DNA of 64,000 bases from an uncultured Bacilli bacterium (GCA_910588195.1 CAJUPN010000002.1:124001-188000); one strand, 5' to 3'; shown: positions 5,708 to 14,616, numbered from the stretch's first letter. Translations and numbers: made by a program. Notes: generated from the letters alone by a model not told the origin.

Positions 5708-8215
5708 ATGAATGATACTAAAGAAGCTTTAAATAAGATTCATAATTATGCTTTAGAAGAAATTATGGGATTATGTTTTGCTAGATATTCCAAATACATT
5801 ATTCAAGATCGTGCAATACCAGATGTAAGAGATGGTCTAAAACCTGTACAAAGAAGAATAATTTATGCGATGTTTATTGATCATAATACTCATGATAAAC
5901 AACTAAAAAAATGTGCCAATGCTGTTGGTAATGTTTTAGGTAAATTTCATCCCCATGGGGATACATCAGTATATGATGCATTAATTAGAATGAGTCAAAA
6001 TTGGAAACAAAATCATATTTTAATTGAAGTAGGAGGGAACAACGGCTCTATAGACGGAGATCCACCAGCTGCAATGCGTTATACTGAAACTAGACTATCT
6101 AAATTGGCTGATGAGTTATTAAAAGATATTAATAAAAACACAATACCTATGGTCCTTAATTATTCAGATACTCTTTTAGAACCAACTGTTTTACCAGCTA
6201 AATTTCCAAACTTGTTAGTAAATGGAACAACTGGAATTTCAGCGGGGTATGCTACAAATATCCCTCCACACAACTTAGGAGAAATAATCGATGCCACAAT
6301 CAAAAGAATTGATTCACCAAACTGTCGACTTGATACAATTTTAGACATTGTAAAAGGTCCAGATTTTCCAACAGGTGGAATTATTGAGGGATTAGATGGT
6401 ATAAGACAAGCCTTTGAAACTGGAAAAGGGAAAATTGTTGTTAGCTGTAAATATAGTTTTGAAAAAACAAAGGGTAAAGAACAAATCATTATTACCGAGA
6501 TACCATACGAAGTTAATAAACAACAACTAGTAAAGAAAATTGATGATATTCGTATAGATAATAAGATTGCTGGTATTCAAGAAGTTAGAGATGAATCAGA
6601 CAAAGATGCAATGGTTCGCATTGTTATTGATTTAAAAAATGGTGCTGACAAAAATCTTGTTATGAATTATTTACTTAAAAATACAGATTGTCAATGCAAC
6701 TACAATTATAATATGGTAGCTATTGTTAATAGACGTCCTAAATTACTGGGACTTATCCCTTTAATTGATGCATATATAGCTCACATAAAGGAAGTAATCC
6801 GAAAAAGAAGTGAATATGATTTAGCTGTTGCTAGAAAAGAGATTCATTTAACTGAAGGTTTAGTAAAAGCTATAAGCATTCTTGATGAAGTAATCGCGAC
6901 AATAAGAGGTAGTAAAAACAAAAAGGATGCGAAAGAAAACTTAGTAACTAAATTTGATTTTACAGAAGAACAAGCGGAAGTAATTCTTACATTACAATTA
7001 TATAAATTAACAAACACTGATATTGTTGAGTTAGAAAAAACTCTAGAAAATCTAAGAAAAATTATTGCTGGCTTAGAAGCCATTCTTAGTGACGAAGAAA
7101 AACTGGCAAGTGTAGTTAAAGAAGAATTAAAACGCATCAAAAAAGAATATTCAATTCCAAGAAAAACTGAAATTTCTGCAACTGTTAAAGATATTTCTAT
7201 TTCTGCAGAGGATTTAATAATTAAAGAAAATGTTATGATTGTTCTAACTAATGAAGGATATATTAAAAAAGTACCAATGAAATCCTACACATCAGCCAAT
7301 GGTGATGAAACAGCTGTTAAACCCGGGGATTATCCAATAAGTATTTTTGAAACAACAACATTAAACAAAATATTAATATTTACGTCAAAAGGAAATTATA
7401 TTTATGTTCCTGTAAATGATTTACCTTGGTGTAAATGGAAAGATTTAGGAAAGCATATAAGTAATGTTGTTACAACACATCCAGAAGATACAGTTTTATC
7501 ATCATATATAGTAAATGATGAAAATTCAAATGAAGAATTAGTTTTCTTTACTAAACAAGGTATGGTAAAACGAACAAAAATAAGTGATTTTGTCGTTTCA
7601 AGATACACTAAGCTTTATACAGCAATGAAATTAAAAGATGATGATGAAATAACTCATGTTGCTAGAGCAAAGGAAAATACTGTAATTGTAACAAAGACAG
7701 GTTATTATCTTTCATATAAAACTAATGAAATTCCACTTGCCTCAACTAAAGCAAGTGGTGTAAAAGGAATTAATTTAAAAGAAGATTTAGTGATTGCTGG
7801 ATTAACATATAATGAGCAAGATGAATATTTAAATATATTTACAAATCAAAAAACTGCTAAACGAATAAAGCTTAACGATTTAACTCAACTATCTCGAGCA
7901 AAACGTGGAAGTACTCTAATGAAAAAAGTAAAAACAACAAGTTATGAGATTGTTTCCTCTTTAATAACTAATACTAAAGATACAATCGGACTTTCAATGT
8001 TAGAAGATATTGGAATATTAAAAAATACGGATATATCAATAATGGATTTAGCATCCACTGGGTCTTCTATAGCAAAGAAAAAATATAATCACGCTTTTAA
8101 ATTCACAGAGGTAAAAAAAGTTGAAGATTTAATAAAAAACAAAACTGAAACTAAAAAAACTATTGAAGAAGAAAAAAAAGATAAAGCAGAATTTATTGAA
8201 AATTTTAAAATATAG
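5708..8215 (+). CDS. parC: DNA topoisomerase IV subunit A (ParC)
   Basis: An 835-residue type IIA topoisomerase A subunit. The N-terminal DNA-cleavage domain has RYSKYIIQDRAIPDVRDGLKPVQRRI, the GNVLGKFHPHGDTSVYDA quinolone-region helix, and the catalytic Tyr125 in AAMRYTE. The C-terminal beta-pinwheel blades follow from about 510. The GyrA box is not present and the opening motif is ParC-like, so ParC is preferred over GyrA. ParC decatenates daughter chromosomes. parE, usually adjacent in Bacilli, is not visible here. SD is AGGTGA, 5 nt before ATG. Confidence 0.9.
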   Translation: MNDTKEALNKIHNYALEEIMGLCFARYSKYIIQDRAIPDVRDGLKPVQRRIIYAMFIDHNTHDKQLKKCANAVGNVLGKFHPHGDTSVYDALIRMSQNWKQNHILIEVGGNNGSIDGDPPAAMRYTETRLSKLADELLKDINKNTIPMVLNYSDTLLEPTVLPAKFPNLLVNGTTGISAGYATNIPPHNLGEIIDATIKRIDSPNCRLDTILDIVKGPDFPTGGIIEGLDGIRQAFETGKGKIVVSCKYSFEKTKGKEQIIITEIPYEVNKQQLVKKIDDIRIDNKIAGIQEVRDESDKDAMVRIVIDLKNGADKNLVMNYLLKNTDCQCNYNYNMVAIVNRRPKLLGLIPLIDAYIAHIKEVIRKRSEYDLAVARKEIHLTEGLVKAISILDEVIATIRGSKNKKDAKENLVTKFDFTEEQAEVILTLQLYKLTNTDIVELEKTLENLRKIIAGLEAILSDEEKLASVVKEELKRIKKEYSIPRKTEISATVKDISISAEDLIIKENVMIVLTNEGYIKKVPMKSYTSANGDETAVKPGDYPISIFETTTLNKILIFTSKGNYIYVPVNDLPWCKWKDLGKHISNVVTTHPEDTVLSSYIVNDENSNEELVFFTKQGMVKRTKISDFVVSRYTKLYTAMKLKDDDEITHVARAKENTVIVTKTGYYLSYKTNEIPLASTKASGVKGINLKEDLVIAGLTYNEQDEYLNIFTNQKTAKRIKLNDLTQLSRAKRGSTLMKKVKTTSYEIVSSLITNTKDTIGLSMLEDIGILKNTDISIMDLASTGSSIAKKKYNHAFKFTEVKKVEDLIKNKTETKKTIEEEKKDKAEFIENFKI

Positions 8216-8224
8216 CATAAAAAT

Positions 8225-8260
8225 ATCACTTATTAAATATAAATTAATAGGTGATTTTTT
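8225..8260 (+). terminator. Terminator-like hairpin holding the ylbD ribosome binding site
   Basis: A 12-bp stem (8225-8236 with 8244-8255, one T-G pair) is followed by six T bases that run directly into the ylbD ATG at 8261. The 3' arm contains AGGTGA (8249-8254), the only plausible Shine-Dalgarno of ylbD. It could terminate parC transcripts, hide the ylbD start in readthrough RNA, or both. Confidence 0.7.
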
Positions 8261-8602
8261 ATGGATAAAAAAGAACTCTTTAAGAATTTTATTGGTGCTC
8301 ATCCAGAAATATTAAAATACATAAAAAATAAAGAAATGACTTTTCAAGATTTTTTCGAAATATACGATATATACGGTGAAGAATCAAACGTATGGGATAA
8401 ATACTTTAAGGATAATATTGAAACTGATGATAATAAGTTAAAAGAGTTAAGTGGTTTACTAAAAAATATAAATATAGACTCAATTGAACATCATGTAAAT
8501 AATGCTCAAAAAGTTATTGGTATAATTCAAGAACTTACTAAAAAAACTCCAGATATCACAAATGCAGTTGATAATCCTATAACTAAAATATATGGTGATT
8601 AA
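8261..8602 (+). CDS. ylbD: YlbD-like spore coat family protein
   Basis: A 113-residue soluble protein. The first half, with FKNFIGAHPEILKYIKNK, MTFQDFFEIYDIYGEES and VWDKYF, parallels the Bacillus YlbD family (KHP...GKKTWQEFYEEW...GEED..W). The second half is helical. YlbD is a putative spore coat protein of unknown activity. The following gene is a YlbE-like protein, the same order as in Bacillus, which supports both calls. The Shine-Dalgarno sits in a hairpin between parC and this gene. Confidence 0.7.
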   Translation: MDKKELFKNFIGAHPEILKYIKNKEMTFQDFFEIYDIYGEESNVWDKYFKDNIETDDNKLKELSGLLKNINIDSIEHHVNNAQKVIGIIQELTKKTPDITNAVDNPITKIYGD

Positions 8603-8824
8603 ATGGAAGTAAGTTTAGCTTTAAAAATAAGAGAAAATCAAAAACTACACGATTTTTTAAAAAAGAATTCCCAGTATTATGTACTCTTAAATCGCAAGCC
8701 AGAGTTTTATGAAGAACTTTTAAAAACATATAAGAAATATAACCGTGAAAATAATATGGAAAAAGTAATGGACGCAATTGATAATGCTGAAATGATATCA
8801 AGTATCATAAAAATAATGGAATAA
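8603..8824 (+). CDS. ylbE: YlbE-like protein
   Basis: A 73-residue protein starting directly at the base after the ylbD stop (TAAATG). It fits the YlbE family: LHDFLKKNSQYYVLLNRKPEFYEEL corresponds to the LRxFIREHPxWYRxLSRxP segment, and the C-terminal helix ends with MISSIIKIME. YlbE has no known activity but is restricted to endospore-forming relatives and sits beside ylbD in Bacillus. The SD is GGTGAT within the last ylbD codons. Confidence 0.75.
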   Translation: MEVSLALKIRENQKLHDFLKKNSQYYVLLNRKPEFYEELLKTYKKYNRENNMEKVMDAIDNAEMISSIIKIME

Positions 8825-8846
8825 TAGTAAAGTATTATTCCTTTTA
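8818..8846 (+). terminator. ylbD-ylbE terminator
   Basis: GGAATAATA (8818-8826) pairs with TATTATTCC (8833-8841), 6-nt loop, then TTTT. The stem includes the ylbE stop codon. Confidence 0.85.
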
Positions 8847-8848
8847 TA

Positions 8849-8877
8849 TTGAAAAAAAATCTTATCTAATCTATAAT
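8849..8877 (+). promoter_or_regulatory. Promoter of the giant prepilin-like gene
   Basis: TTGAAA (8849-8854) and TATAAT (8872-8877), 17-bp spacer. Confidence 0.75.
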
Positions 8878-8904
8878 AAATATAGAATAGAGAGGATTGT
8901 TTAT

Positions 8905-10938
8905 ATGATAAAAAAGAAGAAAAATGGTTTCACTCTTGTTGAACTATTAGCTGTTATTGTTATTCTGGCACTTCTATTAATTATTGTCATTCCATCAATT
9001 TTAGACACGACTAATCGTGCTAAGAAGGAATTATTTTATGACTATTCAAGAAGTGTTCAAAGTAAAGCAGTAGCTAAGTACATTCAAGATATGGACGATG
9101 AAACGATAAAAAGTAACTGTCGAGTATATGACATTAATACTGACCTTGATTTAGAAAATACAGGAGATTTTGAAGGATGGGCAAAAGTAAACAGAAGAGC
9201 TGTTGAAAATCCTGATAAGAGAACAGCTGTAGTTAAATTACCAACTGTTCCTAAGGTTTTAAATGTAATGTATTGTATTGCAGATGGCACAGATTGTAAA
9301 CCAGATACACAATTTATGTTTGCTGATGGAGCAACGCAAGTGAATGTCGATAAAAACATCAAAAAAGGACAAGTATTATGTGCTTATGCTGAATATCCAG
9401 AAAATAATCAAACTAAAATAACACCAAAAAGTTGTAAAACTTATGATAATGCAGAAAAGACAATAGATAGTTATGAATACGATGTAATTATAACAATAAA
9501 AGATCGTGAAAGAGCTGTCAATAGCGTAAATTTTAGTGACAACACATCAAAATCTGATTTTTATAAAGCTATTGATGATTTTAAAGAAGCTGCAAAAAGC
9601 AAGAAAGTTAACCCAATGGCGATTGCTTCACCAACTTGTAGTGCTAATGATCCTGTAACCTATAAAGGTACAACTACAATTAAAAACGAGACAACAACAA
9701 CAACTACAACTCAAGCAATTACTTGTCCAGGAATATCTGCCGAGGATAATCAATATGAAATTGTCTTAAATCCAAATGGTGGAACAATTAATAAAAATTT
9801 AATAACTCAATGTGTTGATTGTGGAAGCTCAGAAGAAATTGAAACTCCAGTCAAAGCAGGCTACATCTTTGATGGCTGGTATTATGATAAAGCATTTAGT
9901 AAGAAGCTAACAGGCAACCAATCGAGTAGAGTAGAAAGTGAACCTAAAAAAGGTGCAAATAATTGTATTGAAGGATATAATAGAGTATATTTATATGCTA
10001 AGTGGACTCTTGATGAATCTAAAACTACAACTACACCACCAGTACAAACAACTACACCTAATACAACATCACCTGACGAGACTTCAACAGTAACAACAGA
10101 AGAAGTAACGCAACCAACAACTGTAAGAGACACAAGCGATGAAACATTAAGACTGAGTTCTTTAGTAGTATCAGGATATGATATAAATTTTGATCCTGTC
10201 AAATATGACTATCGTGTAGAAGTTCCTTATAGTCAAACAAGCATTGCTATAAGTGCAACAGCAAATACACCAGAAGTTACTGATGTTACAGTTGAAGATT
10301 CAAAAAACTTAGGAGTAGGAAACAATGTAATTCTAGTTAATTTACAAAACCGTGAAACAAATAAATCGACATTCTACCGAGTAGTAGTTGTAAGACTTGA
10401 TGAAGGTGGCAAAGCTCCAACAAATGGGGCACCAACTGAACAACCTGAATGGGATCCTTCATCTGGCGTACCAGACCCATCATTAGATGAATCAAATGCT
10501 TCACTAAAATTATTGCAAGTATCAGGATATGATTTCCGATTCGATCCAAATGTGTACAATTATGATTTAGATGTTGTTTCACTTGATCCATTAACACTAT
10601 CATATCAACCAGCTACAAAAGGTGCTTATGTAACAGTAATTGGTAACGAAAATTTAAAAGATGGTAGTGAAATTGAGGTAGTAGTAGTAAGTGCCAATGG
10701 TTTTTATACAAAGAGATATAAGATAACTATTAGATATAACAAAGCTGTGTCTGCTGGAACAAGATATTTAAGAAATTTAGCTATATTACTAGGAATAATT
10801 TTAGCAATAATTCTAGTAATTTCTAGAAGTAATAAATTCCACAAAAACAGCTTAGTAAAGAAAAAAGACGATACAAATAATCAAAATCCAATGGATGGAC
10901 AATCAAATGTCCAAAACAACAACATGAACAACTTCTAA
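8905..10938 (+). CDS. Giant prepilin-like surface protein with C-terminal membrane anchor
   Basis: A 677-residue protein. It opens with a type IV prepilin signal, KKKKNGFTLVELLAVIV, cleavable between Gly8 and Phe9, and a hydrophobic helix to about 30. Residues 31-240 form a pilin-like head related to that of the next gene (VYDINTDLDLENTG here, VYDITSDLKLNSTG there). Then come Thr-rich linkers (about 250-272, 371-410), an InlB/Flg_new-type beta repeat (about 284-368, GYIFDGWYYD), two cadherin-like beta domains (about 414-495 and 531-610, each with an LxxLxVSGYDxxFDP opening), and a C-terminal membrane helix (620-641) followed by a basic tail. Pilins normally lack a C-terminal anchor. Function unknown; no pilus assembly gene is in the window. 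Confidence 0.85.
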   Translation: MIKKKKNGFTLVELLAVIVILALLLIIVIPSILDTTNRAKKELFYDYSRSVQSKAVAKYIQDMDDETIKSNCRVYDINTDLDLENTGDFEGWAKVNRRAVENPDKRTAVVKLPTVPKVLNVMYCIADGTDCKPDTQFMFADGATQVNVDKNIKKGQVLCAYAEYPENNQTKITPKSCKTYDNAEKTIDSYEYDVIITIKDRERAVNSVNFSDNTSKSDFYKAIDDFKEAAKSKKVNPMAIASPTCSANDPVTYKGTTTIKNETTTTTTTQAITCPGISAEDNQYEIVLNPNGGTINKNLITQCVDCGSSEEIETPVKAGYIFDGWYYDKAFSKKLTGNQSSRVESEPKKGANNCIEGYNRVYLYAKWTLDESKTTTTPPVQTTTPNTTSPDETSTVTTEEVTQPTTVRDTSDETLRLSSLVVSGYDINFDPVKYDYRVEVPYSQTSIAISATANTPEVTDVTVEDSKNLGVGNNVILVNLQNRETNKSTFYRVVVVRLDEGGKAPTNGAPTEQPEWDPSSGVPDPSLDESNASLKLLQVSGYDFRFDPNVYNYDLDVVSLDPLTLSYQPATKGAYVTVIGNENLKDGSEIEVVVVSANGFYTKRYKITIRYNKAVSAGTRYLRNLAILLGIILAIILVISRSNKFHKNSLVKKKDDTNNQNPMDGQSNVQNNNMNNF

Positions 10939-10957
10939 ATGTAGTTGTTTATGTTGT
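10919..10957 (+). other. Long hairpin between the two prepilin genes
   Basis: A 15-bp stem (10919-10933 with 10943-10957, one G-T pair) with a 9-nt loop spans the stop codon. No T run follows, so it is not a standard terminator; it may protect or process mRNA. Confidence 0.6.
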
Positions 10958-10987
10958 CAATAAATTAAATAATAAAATATATTTGTA

Positions 10988-11016
10988 TTGACTAAAAAAA
11001 GAATCAAATATATAAT
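10988..11016 (+). promoter_or_regulatory. Strong promoter of the small prepilin gene
   Basis: TTGACT (10988-10993) and TATAAT (11011-11016), 17-bp spacer: 11 of 12 consensus bases. It suggests high expression of the downstream pilin independent of the giant gene. Confidence 0.8.
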
Positions 11017-11044
11017 AAAATTATAGTAGAAAGAGGAATTAGAA

Positions 11045-11569
11045 ATGAAGAAGAAAAATGGTTTTACATTAGTTGAATTACTAGCTGTTATCGTTGTATT
11101 AGCAATTATTATGATTATAGCAATTCCATCAGTTTTAGATGTAATGAATACTGCTAGAAAAAAAGCCTTTGTTATGTACGTTGATAAAATTGTTACAGCA
11201 GTTCAAGCTCAATATCTATATGATGCAAATGGAGGAGCAATCCAAGGTGCTGGTTTCTATGTTTACGATATAACTAGTGACTTAAAATTAAACTCAACTG
11301 GTTCATACCGTGGATATGTTACAGTTAATGCAACAGATGTTGACAATCCAGAATATATTGTAGAGTTATACGATAACAACTATATGGTACACGCATATAA
11401 CGTTTCAAAAAGAGGAATGCCTGAGGCAAATGATCCTTTAGTCTTCCCATTTAAGGACGAAAGTGTAGCAAAAACTAATTATGCAGCTTGTCAAGCGGCA
11501 GCAGCAAATCCAACTCCTGCAGTATCATGTTATACTAGAGAAGGATATTTAATTACTGTAAAAGATTAA
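11045..11569 (+). CDS. Type IV prepilin-like protein
   Basis: A 174-residue protein with the prepilin signal KKKNGFTLVELLAVIVVLAI (cleavage after Gly6) and one hydrophobic helix, then a small soluble head with two Cys near the end. Length and layout are typical of a major or minor type IV pilin or com/tad-like pseudopilin. The head resembles the N-terminal third of the preceding giant protein, so the two look like paralogues. It has its own near-consensus promoter and a strong terminator, as expected for an abundant subunit. PilB, PilC and PilD homologues are not in this window. Confidence 0.88.
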   Translation: MKKKNGFTLVELLAVIVVLAIIMIIAIPSVLDVMNTARKKAFVMYVDKIVTAVQAQYLYDANGGAIQGAGFYVYDITSDLKLNSTGSYRGYVTVNATDVDNPEYIVELYDNNYMVHAYNVSKRGMPEANDPLVFPFKDESVAKTNYAACQAAAANPTPAVSCYTREGYLITVKD

Positions 11570-11577
11570 AAATAAAA

Positions 11578-11605
11578 AAACAACTATATATAAGTTGTTT
11601 TTTTT
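11578..11605 (+). terminator. Prepilin gene terminator
   Basis: AAACAACT (11578-11585) pairs with AGTTGTTT (11593-11600), 7-nt loop, then eight T bases. Confidence 0.9.
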
Positions 11606-11606
11606 G

Positions 11607-11615
11607 TGCTATAAT
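11607..11615 (+). promoter_or_regulatory. nfo operon extended -10 promoter
   Basis: TGCTATAAT directly after the terminator T run; a good -35 is not seen, as expected for an extended -10 promoter. Confidence 0.7.
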
Positions 11616-11632
11616 TTTTAATAGGTGGTAAT

Positions 11633-12529
11633 ATGTTAATACTAGGAAGTCATGTATCATACAAAAATGATACTCAATTAGTTGGAAGTGTAAAAGAAGC
11701 CTTATCTTATGGTTCAAACACATTCATGTTTTATACAGGAGCTCCTCAAAATACTCAAAGGGGGACTATAAACGATTTACTAACAATAGATGCTTTAAAT
11801 CTTATGAAAGAAAATAATATAGCTTTAGAAAATGTAATTTGTCATGCTCCTTATATTGTAAATTTAGCGAACAATCAAGACTTAGAAAAATATCAGTTTG
11901 CTCAAGATTTTTTAAGAAATGAAATAAATAGATGTGAAACTTTAGGAGTTAGGTATATTGTACTTCACCCTGGAAGTGCAACAAAGTTAGAACGTAGCTA
12001 TGCAATAGATAATATTGTAAATGGTATAAATAATGTATTAGTAGAAGAAGACAATATTGTTATTTTATTAGAAACAATGGCAGGAAAAGGAACAGAACTA
12101 GGAATAAATATTGATGAAATAAAATATATTATAGATCATATAAATTTTCAAGATAAAGTAGGAGTGTGTTTAGATACTTGCCATTTAAACGATTCGGGAA
12201 TTGATATTGCCAAATTTGATGATTATTTAAGTGAATTTGAATCGAAAATTGGACTTAATAAGATTGGTTGTATACATGTAAATGATTCTAAAAATCCAAT
12301 AAATTCACATAAAGATCGTCATGAAAATTTAGGATTTGGAACTATTGGGTGGGATAATTTACTTAATGTCATTTATCATCCTTCTCTTGAAAATGTTCCA
12401 AAGATTCTTGAAACACCATATGTTAATCGCGATTTCGCACCATATAAACAAGAAATAGAAGCAATAAAAAATAAACAATTCAATCCCAATTTATATGAAG
12501 ACATATTAAACTACTATCATAAGAATTAG
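11633..12529 (+). CDS. nfo: Endonuclease IV (AP endonuclease Nfo)
   Basis: A 298-residue TIM-barrel AP endonuclease that cuts 5' of abasic sites in base excision repair. It shows the family's trinuclear-zinc ligands in order: LGSHVSY at the start, VICHAPYIVN, VLHPGS, LLETMAG, DTCHLNDSG, HVNDSKN and SHKDRHENLGFG. Length is normal. SD is AGGTGG and the gene has an extended -10 promoter. It heads a tightly packed unit with the RnfC/RnfD-like genes; the functional link, if any, is unclear and may be only shared transcription. Confidence 0.95.
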   Translation: MLILGSHVSYKNDTQLVGSVKEALSYGSNTFMFYTGAPQNTQRGTINDLLTIDALNLMKENNIALENVICHAPYIVNLANNQDLEKYQFAQDFLRNEINRCETLGVRYIVLHPGSATKLERSYAIDNIVNGINNVLVEEDNIVILLETMAGKGTELGINIDEIKYIIDHINFQDKVGVCLDTCHLNDSGIDIAKFDDYLSEFESKIGLNKIGCIHVNDSKNPINSHKDRHENLGFGTIGWDNLLNVIYHPSLENVPKILETPYVNRDFAPYKQEIEAIKNKQFNPNLYEDILNYYHKN

Positions 12530-12538
12530 GTGACTATA

Positions 12539-13699
12539 ATGAATAAAACTATATCTATTAAAAATCAAGTGGAGCTCTCTGATATTGTAGAAAATTACTT
12601 GAATCCAGAATATATATATATTCCGATATCAACTAAAGATGAAATATTAGTAAAAGTTGGAGCAAAAGTTTTAAAAGAAGAACCCATTATTAAAAGAGCA
12701 AGAGAAATAGTTTATAGTAGTATTTCTGGAACTTTAATCGGAACTACCGAATCAATGTATAAAAACAATATTCTTACAACATGTTTAGTAATCGAAAATG
12801 ATTTTAAAGAGAAAGTATATAATAAAAAAGGTGCAGTTAAATATATCAGCGAATATAACGAAAAAGAAGTTTTGAGTTTGATAAAAAAGTATCTTGGCGA
12901 TAAAAGTATTAATCTTTCAGCCAAATCCATTGTTATTAATGGTATTGATCAAGATCCTTATGAAAGAACTTATTCTTTTTTGATAAATAACTATTGCACT
13001 AAAATACTAGAAGGAATAGATGCAATATCTAACATTATCAATGCAACATCAACTATATTTGCAATAAATAATCATGATAATACAAATGTTATAAATCTTA
13101 CTAATCATATTGGAACATATCCTAACATAAAATTAAAATTACTATCAGATGCTTATCCAAGTGGCTTTCAAGAACTAGTAATAAAAAACACTTTAACAAA
13201 AAAGCAAATTAATGAAGGATTTTTATATTTAACAGTAGAAGATATTTATAATATTTATAATGTTTTAAAACGTAGAAAACCTATAACAGAAAAACTACTT
13301 ACATTATCTGGTAATTCAATTGAGACTAGTAAAGTTTTAAATGTTAAAATAGGTACAAATATGTCAGATATTATAGACAATTGCTGTGATATTATCAATG
13401 ATAAATACTTTGTTGTAACAAATGGGTTAATAGCTGGACACACTTTATCTTCACTTAATCAAATAGTTACAAGTGATGTTAGATCAATATTTTTAAATAC
13501 CAAAAATAAAGAATTAGAAAAAAAGTGTATCAATTGTGGACTTTGCAATATAAAATGTCCAGTAGGTTTAAATCCTAAATTCATCAAAGATCATAAAAAA
13601 GCTGATAGAAGTAAATGTATTAAATGTGGACTTTGTACTTATATTTGTCCATCAAAAATAAATTTTAAACCATATCTTAATGGAGGACAAGATGAATAA
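12539..13699 (+). CDS. rnfC: RnfC-like iron-sulfur protein
   Basis: A 386-residue protein related to RnfC, the NADH-oxidising peripheral subunit of Rnf ferredoxin:NAD oxidoreductases. Two 4Fe-4S motifs are complete at the C-terminus (Cys330/333/336/340 and 360/363/366/370, followed by Pro). Upstream, a YPSGFQELVI segment matches the family's YPxGxxxxLI and ISGTLIGTTES its N-terminal SGxV motif. The usual GGPMMG and ECEPY motifs are altered to NGLIAG and DQDPY. ATG at 12539 is chosen because AGGTGA lies 5 nt ahead; the in-frame GTG at 12530 is inside that site. rnfD overlaps its end by 8 nt. Confidence 0.8.
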   Translation: MNKTISIKNQVELSDIVENYLNPEYIYIPISTKDEILVKVGAKVLKEEPIIKRAREIVYSSISGTLIGTTESMYKNNILTTCLVIENDFKEKVYNKKGAVKYISEYNEKEVLSLIKKYLGDKSINLSAKSIVINGIDQDPYERTYSFLINNYCTKILEGIDAISNIINATSTIFAINNHDNTNVINLTNHIGTYPNIKLKLLSDAYPSGFQELVIKNTLTKKQINEGFLYLTVEDIYNIYNVLKRRKPITEKLLTLSGNSIETSKVLNVKIGTNMSDIIDNCCDIINDKYFVVTNGLIAGHTLSSLNQIVTSDVRSIFLNTKNKELEKKCINCGLCNIKCPVGLNPKFIKDHKKADRSKCIKCGLCTYICPSKINFKPYLNGGQDE

Positions 13700-14615
13700 T
13701 GTCTATGTAAGAGGAAATACCTCAATTAAATCAATATCATTAACAAGACTTTTTTTATTACTTCCATTAATTATTTATGGTTGTTATAAAAATGGTGTTT
13801 ATCTTTATACAAGTAATTATATAAATTTATTTGATATGTTTAGACCGATTATTTTAATTTTAACAGGAGCTTTAATTGGGGCTTCAGTAAACTTAATTTA
13901 TGAATATATCATTAGAAGAAGAAAAGAAAGTCTTATATCGGCAATATTTTCTTCGTTTCATGTCGAGTATGGAATAATTCTTGCTTGTATATCAAGTATA
14001 AATACTAATCTATTTATTTTCGTTATATGTACATTTTTTATATTTCTTATATCAAAATTTTTAAATAATCGGATTAATATTATTGCGATAACTTTTATAG
14101 CTATATATTTAATATCTACATTAAAAGAAGAATACATATTTGCCAATATTTATGAATTAAGCAAAACTTTTTCTTTAAATTTTCTTGATTATTTAACTGG
14201 TAGAGCTCCTGGAGGCATAGCAGGTACACACATTATTTTATTATTTGTTGCTTTAACAGGTTTACATATTTCAAACACTAATAAAAGTGAAATAACAATG
14301 TATACTTGCATAAGTTATGCAATACCAGCTATAATTTATGGTATAATAAGAAATATAAATGTATTAGACTTATTGTTTTTAAATAATTATATGTTTATAT
14401 TTACTTTTGTAGCAACTGATAGCGTAACTAGTTGCTATAGTAATAATGGAAAAAAATTATTTGGTATCCTTATTGGGGTGTTAACGTTTGGTTTTTACTT
14501 TTTAAATCCGATTCTTGCGCCTTTTATAAGTATTTCAGTAATTAGCTTACTAAATAATTTAATTGATAGGAAGGTTGGAATGTTTTTAAAAAACAATTCC
14601 ATAAATGGTGAATAA
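13692..14615 (+). CDS. rnfD: RnfD/NqrB-family membrane protein lacking the flavinylation Thr
   Basis: A 307-residue polytopic protein of the RnfD/NqrB/RsxD family with about nine membrane segments. The conserved ATDPVTSP...G element is present as ATDSVTSCYSNNGK. At the covalent FMN site, where the family has S/T-G-A-T-P, this protein has TGRAP (169-173), so the attachment threonine is Ala172. ATG 13692 is preferred because GGAGG lies five bases upstream; 13680 lacks a site. RnfA, B, E and G are not nearby. It may be an altered or ancestral module rather than a working Rnf pump. Confidence 0.8.
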   Translation: MNNVYVRGNTSIKSISLTRLFLLLPLIIYGCYKNGVYLYTSNYINLFDMFRPIILILTGALIGASVNLIYEYIIRRRKESLISAIFSSFHVEYGIILACISSINTNLFIFVICTFFIFLISKFLNNRINIIAITFIAIYLISTLKEEYIFANIYELSKTFSLNFLDYLTGRAPGGIAGTHIILLFVALTGLHISNTNKSEITMYTCISYAIPAIIYGIIRNINVLDLLFLNNYMFIFTFVATDSVTSCYSNNGKKLFGILIGVLTFGFYFLNPILAPFISISVISLLNNLIDRKVGMFLKNNSINGE

Positions 14616-14616
14616 T

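Noticed and set aside
9683..9712. Short ACA/ACT repeats that could look like a repeat array
   Set aside because: They encode Thr-rich linkers in frame within a surface protein; there are no spacers or CRISPR repeats.
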